Below, in pieces: positions 60,329 to 64,000 of a stretch of 64,000 nt of DNA (position 1 is its first letter; the number at the start of each line of letters is the position of its first letter). The DNA comes from Coriobacteriaceae bacterium AM48-5 (lineage in GTDB: Bacteria; Actinomycetota; Coriobacteriia; Coriobacteriales; Coriobacteriaceae), in NCBI GenBank assembly GCA_027669525.1, contig JAQEDJ010000001.1:62001-126000 (forward strand), written 5' to 3'. The notes beneath the pieces are model-generated. The model was not told where the DNA came from. It was given only the letters and a program-made list of their open reading frames with translations, and ran no database searches. The position numbers were made by a program, and so were the translations under genes.

Positions 60329-61699
60329 ATGGCGACTGCCGATCGTCCCACGTTGTTTATCAATGCGACCGTTTTGGATGGCTCGGAGCATATGGAGCCG
60401 CAGCCCGATATGGCCGTGGCCGTTGAGCGCGGTGTCATCACATGGATGGGGCCGAGTGCTGTCGCGCAGGCGCCGGCGGGTGCCGAGGTCATCGACCTGG
60501 GCGGTGCGTATCTCATGCCGGGCCTCATCAATATGCACGTGCATCTGTGTGGTTCGGGCAAACCGGTCTCGGCGGGCGATGCGGGCGCGCTCATGAAGAA
60601 ACTCGACAATCCCGTGGGCCGCGCCATCGTCCGCCACATCCTCAAAGGCAGCGCCCAGCAGCAGTTGGCAAGCGGCGTGACCACGGTGCGCGGTGCGGGT
60701 GACCCGCTGTTTGCCGATATCGCCGTGCGCAACGCTATCGATGCCGGCAAGTATCAGGGTCCGCGTCTGGTGGCGCCGGGAACGGGTGTCACGGTGCCGG
60801 GCGGTCACGGTGCGGGGCTGTTCGCGCAGGTCGCCGATACCCCCGATGAGGCGGCCGAACAAGTGCGTGACTTGTATGCGCGCGGTGCTGATGTCATTAA
60901 GCTGTTCGTGACGGGCGGTGTGTTCGATGCGACCGAGGTGGGCGAGCCGGGCGTGCTGCGCATGCCGGTCGAGGTTGCCGCGGCGGCGTGCAAGGCGGCG
61001 CACGAGGTGGGCCTGCCGGTTATGGCCCATGTCGAGAGCACCGAAGGCGTGAAGGCCGCGCTTGAGGCCGGCGTCGACACGATTGAGCACGGTGCCCCGA
61101 TGACTCCCGAAATCTTGGATCTGTACCGCGGTGCCGCTGGGACGCAGCTTGAGGGGCGTGCACCGAGCGTTACCTGCACAATCAGCCCGGCGCTGCCGTT
61201 TGTGCTGCTCGACCCGGAGAAGACCCATTCGACCGATACGCAAAAGAAGAACGGCGATATCGTGTGCTCGGGTATTATCGAGAGCGCTCGCGCCGCACTG
61301 GAAGCTGGCGTTAAGGTGGGCCTGGGCACGGACTCAAGCTGTCCGTTCGTGACGCAGTACGACATGTGGCGCGAGGTAGCCTATTTTGCCAAGTACGTGG
61401 GCGTGAGCAACGCCTTTGCGCTGCATACGGCCACGCAGGTCAATGCCGAGCTGCTGGGGCTGGGCGGCGAGACCGGTACGATCGAGTGCGGCAAGGCCGC
61501 CGATATCCTGGTGACGCGCAAGAATCCGCTCGATGACCTGCGCGCTCTGCGTGAGCCGATGCATGTGATGTGCCGCGGCGATCTGGTGCGCAAGCTGAAG
61601 GTGAAGCGCATCCCCGAGGTGGACGCCGAGCTCGACGCGATTATGGCCATGCCTGCCGAGGCGTTGGCCGAGGAGCTTGCCCGCGACGGTGTGGCGTAG
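60329..61699 (+). CDS. Metal-dependent amidohydrolase (imidazolonepropionase/prolidase-like)
   Basis: This 456-residue protein has the amidohydrolase TIM barrel: PGLINMHVHLCGSG (HxH metal pair), VIKLFVTGGV (Lys for carboxylation), VMAHVES, TIEHGAPM and GLGTDSSCPFV (last Asp), ending in the small beta domain with ECGKAADILVTRKNPLDDL. It resembles the imidazolonepropionase-like and Xaa-Pro dipeptidase-like group. The substrate cannot be told. ATG 60329 has GGGGGAGGAG upstream. A terminator follows. Confidence 0.88.
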   Translation: MATADRPTLFINATVLDGSEHMEPQPDMAVAVERGVITWMGPSAVAQAPAGAEVIDLGGAYLMPGLINMHVHLCGSGKPVSAGDAGALMKKLDNPVGRAIVRHILKGSAQQQLASGVTTVRGAGDPLFADIAVRNAIDAGKYQGPRLVAPGTGVTVPGGHGAGLFAQVADTPDEAAEQVRDLYARGADVIKLFVTGGVFDATEVGEPGVLRMPVEVAAAACKAAHEVGLPVMAHVESTEGVKAALEAGVDTIEHGAPMTPEILDLYRGAAGTQLEGRAPSVTCTISPALPFVLLDPEKTHSTDTQKKNGDIVCSGIIESARAALEAGVKVGLGTDSSCPFVTQYDMWREVAYFAKYVGVSNAFALHTATQVNAELLGLGGETGTIECGKAADILVTRKNPLDDLRALREPMHVMCRGDLVRKLKVKRIPEVDAELDAIMAMPAEALAEELARDGVA

Positions 61700-61732
61700 A
61701 CGAGTCAAAGGGACAGCTCCGTTGCCGCATAC

Positions 61733-61770
61733 AAAAAGCCGAGGTCTCAACACGAGGCCTCGCTTTTTTA
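61733..61770. terminator. Bidirectional terminator after the amidohydrolase
   Basis: AAAAAGCCGAGG and CCTCGCTTTTTT pair with one bulge and carry A- and T-runs on both sides, serving both the plus gene and the convergent zinc-ribbon gene. Confidence 0.8.
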
Positions 61771-61831
61771 TCGAACAAATACTTAAGATTTGGGACAAAC
61801 AAACCTGATTAATTTGTCCCGCGTGCGGGCG

Positions 61832-62305
61832 CTAGGAGCGGGTTTCCATCTTGGCATGGCACTTGGGGCAGGTGACGCGGATCTTGCCTTTGCCCTTGGG
61901 AACGGAGAGCATCTGGCCGCAGTTGGGGCACTTGAGGTATGCCGTGGTTTTGCGACCCTTCCACATCTTCTTGGCCGTGCGCTTGGCACGTTCAAAGTCT
62001 TCCTTGCTAGTACCGGCTGCGCGCGAGGCGTTGGCCGCTGCAGCTCCGCCGCCCAAGCTAGCTACAAACTTGCCCAAACCGGGTACGTTTGCAGTCGCGG
62101 CGACAAAGGCCTCGTTCTCCTTGTGACGTGCGTCGATTTTTTTGGACAGGCCGCGCAGCACGCCAATCACGATTACGGCGATGGCAATCCAACTGAGCCA
62201 CTGGATGCGGGCTATCGATCCGATCATCGCGATGACGATGCCGGCAAAACCCATCACGATGGTGAGTTCATCGGCACCATTGCGACCCTTCATAAAGTCA
62301 TTCAT
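61832..62305 (-). CDS. Membrane protein with C-terminal zinc ribbon
   Basis: This 157-residue protein has two N-terminal helices (about 17-33 and 36-53), a Gly/Ala linker, a basic helix (ERAKRTAKKMWKGRK) and a zinc ribbon with CPNCGQMLSVP and VTCPKCHAKME. The function is unknown; the ribbon-plus-membrane layout is common among Collinsella-like hypotheticals. ATG 62305 has AAAGGC upstream on the minus strand. Confidence 0.75.
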   Translation of the reverse strand: MNDFMKGRNGADELTIVMGFAGIVIAMIGSIARIQWLSWIAIAVIVIGVLRGLSKKIDARHKENEAFVAATANVPGLGKFVASLGGGAAAANASRAAGTSKEDFERAKRTAKKMWKGRKTTAYLKCPNCGQMLSVPKGKGKIRVTCPKCHAKMETRS

Positions 62306-62361
62306 GCAAATTGCCTTTCGTTCGATATGCTGCACGCCTTTATACCCGATTTAGAGCAAGG

Positions 62362-62408
62362 GGGACAGGTTAATCTGCACCAATGTGGTGCAAACGTACC
62401 TGTCCCCA
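62362..62408. repeat. CCTGTCCCC hairpin
   Basis: GGGGACAGGT and ACCTGTCCCC are perfect inverted 10-mers around a second small stem (TGCACCAATGTGGTGCA). It belongs to the family at 27392 and 39657 and lies between csoR and the zinc-ribbon gene. Confidence 0.75.
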
Positions 62409-62417
62409 ATGCCCCAA

Positions 62418-62690
62418 TTACTTGGAGAGTTTGTCGACGACGCGTTCGATCTCGGCGAGCTTGGCGGCTTTGAGCTCTTCGTCGCCCGATTCGATTGCCG
62501 AAGTCACGCAGCCCTCGATATGCGCCTTGAGCACATCGGCGTTGATGCGCGCAATGAGCGCCTGCGTTGCCATGAGCTGCGTGGAGATATCGACGCAATA
62601 GCGGTCCTCATCGACCATCCGCAGGATGCCGTCGATCTGACCGCGTGCCGTCTTGAGCATGCGGGTCACCGATTTATGGTCTGCCATCAT
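62418..62690 (-). CDS. csoR: Copper-sensing repressor CsoR
   Basis: This 90-residue all-helical protein of the CsoR/RcnR family shows VTRMLKTARGQIDGILRMVDEDRYCVDISTQLMATQALI and VLKAHIEGCVTSAIE. The Cu(I) ligands Cys-His-Cys are all present (YCVD, KAHIEGC). It likely represses copZ and copA just upstream on the same strand and releases DNA on copper binding. The start is ATG 62690 (a second ATG follows at once) with GAGGAC upstream. Confidence 0.92.
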   Translation of the reverse strand: MMADHKSVTRMLKTARGQIDGILRMVDEDRYCVDISTQLMATQALIARINADVLKAHIEGCVTSAIESGDEELKAAKLAEIERVVDKLSK

Positions 62691-62735
62691 AGCGGGTCCT
62701 CGTTTCTGGTCGATCTTCCGGATGCCCCCGTCAGC

Positions 62736-62796
62736 TGCGGTGAAATACGGACCGTTTAAAGGCCTAGGGCGGCACAACAGTCCGTATTTCACCGCA
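62736..62796. repeat. 17-bp inverted repeat between csoR and copZ
   Basis: TGCGGTGAAATACGGAC (62736-62752) and GTCCGTATTTCACCGCA (62780-62796) are perfect inverted copies around 27 nt containing CCTAGG. It may be a hairpin terminator of copZ, an operator, or a dispersed repeat. Confidence 0.75.
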
Positions 62797-62825
62797 ACTT
62801 CTGAGGATTGAGTAGGCGGCGTCTG

Positions 62826-63047
62826 CTACGCGGCGGTCACGGACAGGGCGTGGAACTTCTCGCCGGCGCCCTCGACGGCGGCAGCGAGCTGCTCGGCGGT
62901 CACGGTGTCGGCGCACTCCACCTGTACGGTCTGGGTCTCGTGATCGGCATCGGCATCGGTCACGCCGGCTACGTTGAGCAGCGCGGTCTCGACAGTGGCG
63001 TCGCAGTGGCCGCACATAAGGCCGGAAGTCTTGATTGTGTAACGCAT
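62826..63047 (-). CDS. copZ: Heavy-metal-associated domain protein (CopZ-like copper chaperone)
   Basis: This 73-residue single HMA domain has the metal motif SGLMCGHCDATVETALLNV (CxxC) followed by the usual beta-alpha-beta pattern (VTDADADHETQTVQVEC, AAAVEGAGEKFHALSV). It should deliver Cu(I) to the P-type ATPase upstream. SD GAGAGGAA precedes ATG 63047 on the minus strand. The order copA-copZ-csoR is a standard copper cluster. Confidence 0.92.
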   Translation of the reverse strand: MRYTIKTSGLMCGHCDATVETALLNVAGVTDADADHETQTVQVECADTVTAEQLAAAVEGAGEKFHALSVTAA

Positions 63048-63194
63048 GGATATTCCTCTCTGTTGTGTCGGCTTTCCCAGGCACCCGACCTTGACCTTCA
63101 AGCCGTCGCTCGCGTACCAAAGTACGCGTCGCTCCTCTTTCAGGTCAATCTCGGGCACCTGGAAAACCCGTTCTAAATGGACGTAATGGTGAGC

Positions 63195-64000
63195 CTATTT
63201 TGCCACTTTAGGCTTAAAGGTTCGTAGGCGCAGCGCGTTGGAAACAACGCAGACGCTCGACAGGCTCATGGCCGCAGCGCCAAACATCGGCGAGAGCTGC
63301 CATCCGGTGAGCGGGAAGAACACGCCCGCCGCCAGCGGAATGCCGATGCCGTTGTAGAACAGTGCCCAGAACAGGTCCTGCTTGATGTTGCGGATCGTCG
63401 CGCGCGACAGCTCGATGGCGCGGGCGACGTCCATGAGGTCGCTGCGCATGAGCACCACGTCGGCACCCTCCTTGGCGATGTCGGCGCCGGTGCCGATGGC
63501 GAGGCCCACGTCGCGCGCGCCAGGGCGGGGGAGTCGTTGATGCCGTCGCCCACCATGGCGACCTTGCCGCCCGCATCTTGCAGTTCGCGCACATGGCGTT
63601 CCTTGTCGGCGGGCAGGACGTCGGCGATGACCTGTGTACGGTCGAGTCCCACGCGGCGGGCGATGGCCTCGGCCGTCACGCGGTTGTCGCCAGTGAGCAT
63701 GCGCACGTCGACGCCGAGCTTGCGGAGCGCGGCGATGGCCTCGGCACTCGTTTCTTTGACCTCGTCAGCCACGGCGATGGTACCAACGAGCTCGCCGTTC
63801 TTGGCAAAGAACAGCGGCGTCTTGCCCTCGGCAGCGAACTGCTCGGCAAGACCGGCGGGCGCCTCCGCGCCCAGCTCGTTCATCAGGCGCACGTTGCCGG
63901 CTGCGATGACATTCTGCCCCTCGCGTGCCGTAACGCCTCGCCCGGGCACGGCGGCAAAGTCCTCGACCATGCGCGCGACGATTCCGCGCGACTCGCTCTC
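63195..64000 (-). CDS. copA: P-type copper ATPase, C-terminal part (window edge; one base missing)
   Basis: Only the end of the nucleotide domain, the P-domain hinge and the last helices lie in the window. Visible are [22 protein letters not shown], the hinge [64 protein letters not shown] and the last-helix [15 protein letters not shown], with MSxSS as in Cu(I) pumps. Frames join near 63512 by one base. The frame stays open to base 64000. It exports copper together with CopZ and CsoR. Confidence 0.92.

Overview
The window looks like a piece of the chromosome of a Coriobacteriia actinobacterium, most likely Collinsella or a close relative. The evidence is the high GC content, frequent GTG/TTG starts, the gene order map-infA-rpmJ-rpsM-rpsK-rpsD-rpoA-rplQ-truA, an L31 leader of the coriobacterial kind in front of rpmE, and abundant intergenic palindromes. 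No species was assigned by any search.

Layout. 1-5.3 kb: end of the ribosomal-protein superoperon, with RNA polymerase alpha and TruA. 5.4-18.8 kb: a glycosyltransferase, ArgR, a class A penicillin-binding protein, a U32 peptidase-family protein, TyrRS, adenine deaminase, two Cof-type phosphatases, citrate synthase and an ACT-domain protein. 18.96-26.65 kb: an accessory island bounded by near-identical direct repeats of about 65 bp. It holds an integrase remnant, an XRE/DUF2975 pair, two related small secreted peptides, a double-length ABC permease, an ATPase and a permease-ATPase fusion. It resembles a bacteriocin (possibly lactococcin 972-like) export/immunity module. 26.7-39.5 kb: rpmE, secA, prfB, a YitT protein, split transketolase, ftsEX and rnr. 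39.7-46.7 kb: a serine recombinase, a VanZ-like protein, a complete MurNAc-recycling cluster (murR-murQ-murP-mupG), an ArsC/Spx-like protein and a small hypothetical. 46.9-49.5 kb: tRNA-Gln and tRNA-Glu, a TPR protein, smpB, a flavin reductase and rubredoxin. 49.6-57.6 kb: an Nramp transporter and glutamate synthase gltBD. 57.9-61.7 kb: a hypothetical protein, an AbiEi/DUF559-like protein and an amidohydrolase. 61.8-64 kb: a zinc-ribbon membrane protein and copper genes csoR, copZ and copA (cut by the window end).

Two things cut across the whole window. First, about 27 single-base deletions break 19 genes, including essential ones (rpmJ, rpsK, rpoA, tyrS, prfB, ftsE, gltB). Nearly all are repaired by restoring one G on the coding strand, so they are almost certainly consensus-sequence errors. 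I annotate these genes at full length and name the break point. Second, the intergenic DNA carries several families of palindromic repeats. The most striking is a 57-nt inverted repeat arranged with an exact 80-bp period in arrays of three and four, plus a single copy. These flank the AbiEi/DUF559-like gene and sit in front of gltB.

Functionally, the core is growth machinery (translation, secretion, cell division, wall synthesis). The accessory parts point to a gut-type life style: reuse of wall fragments (MurNAc), metal handling (Mn, Cu), ammonia assimilation, and competition through secreted peptides.
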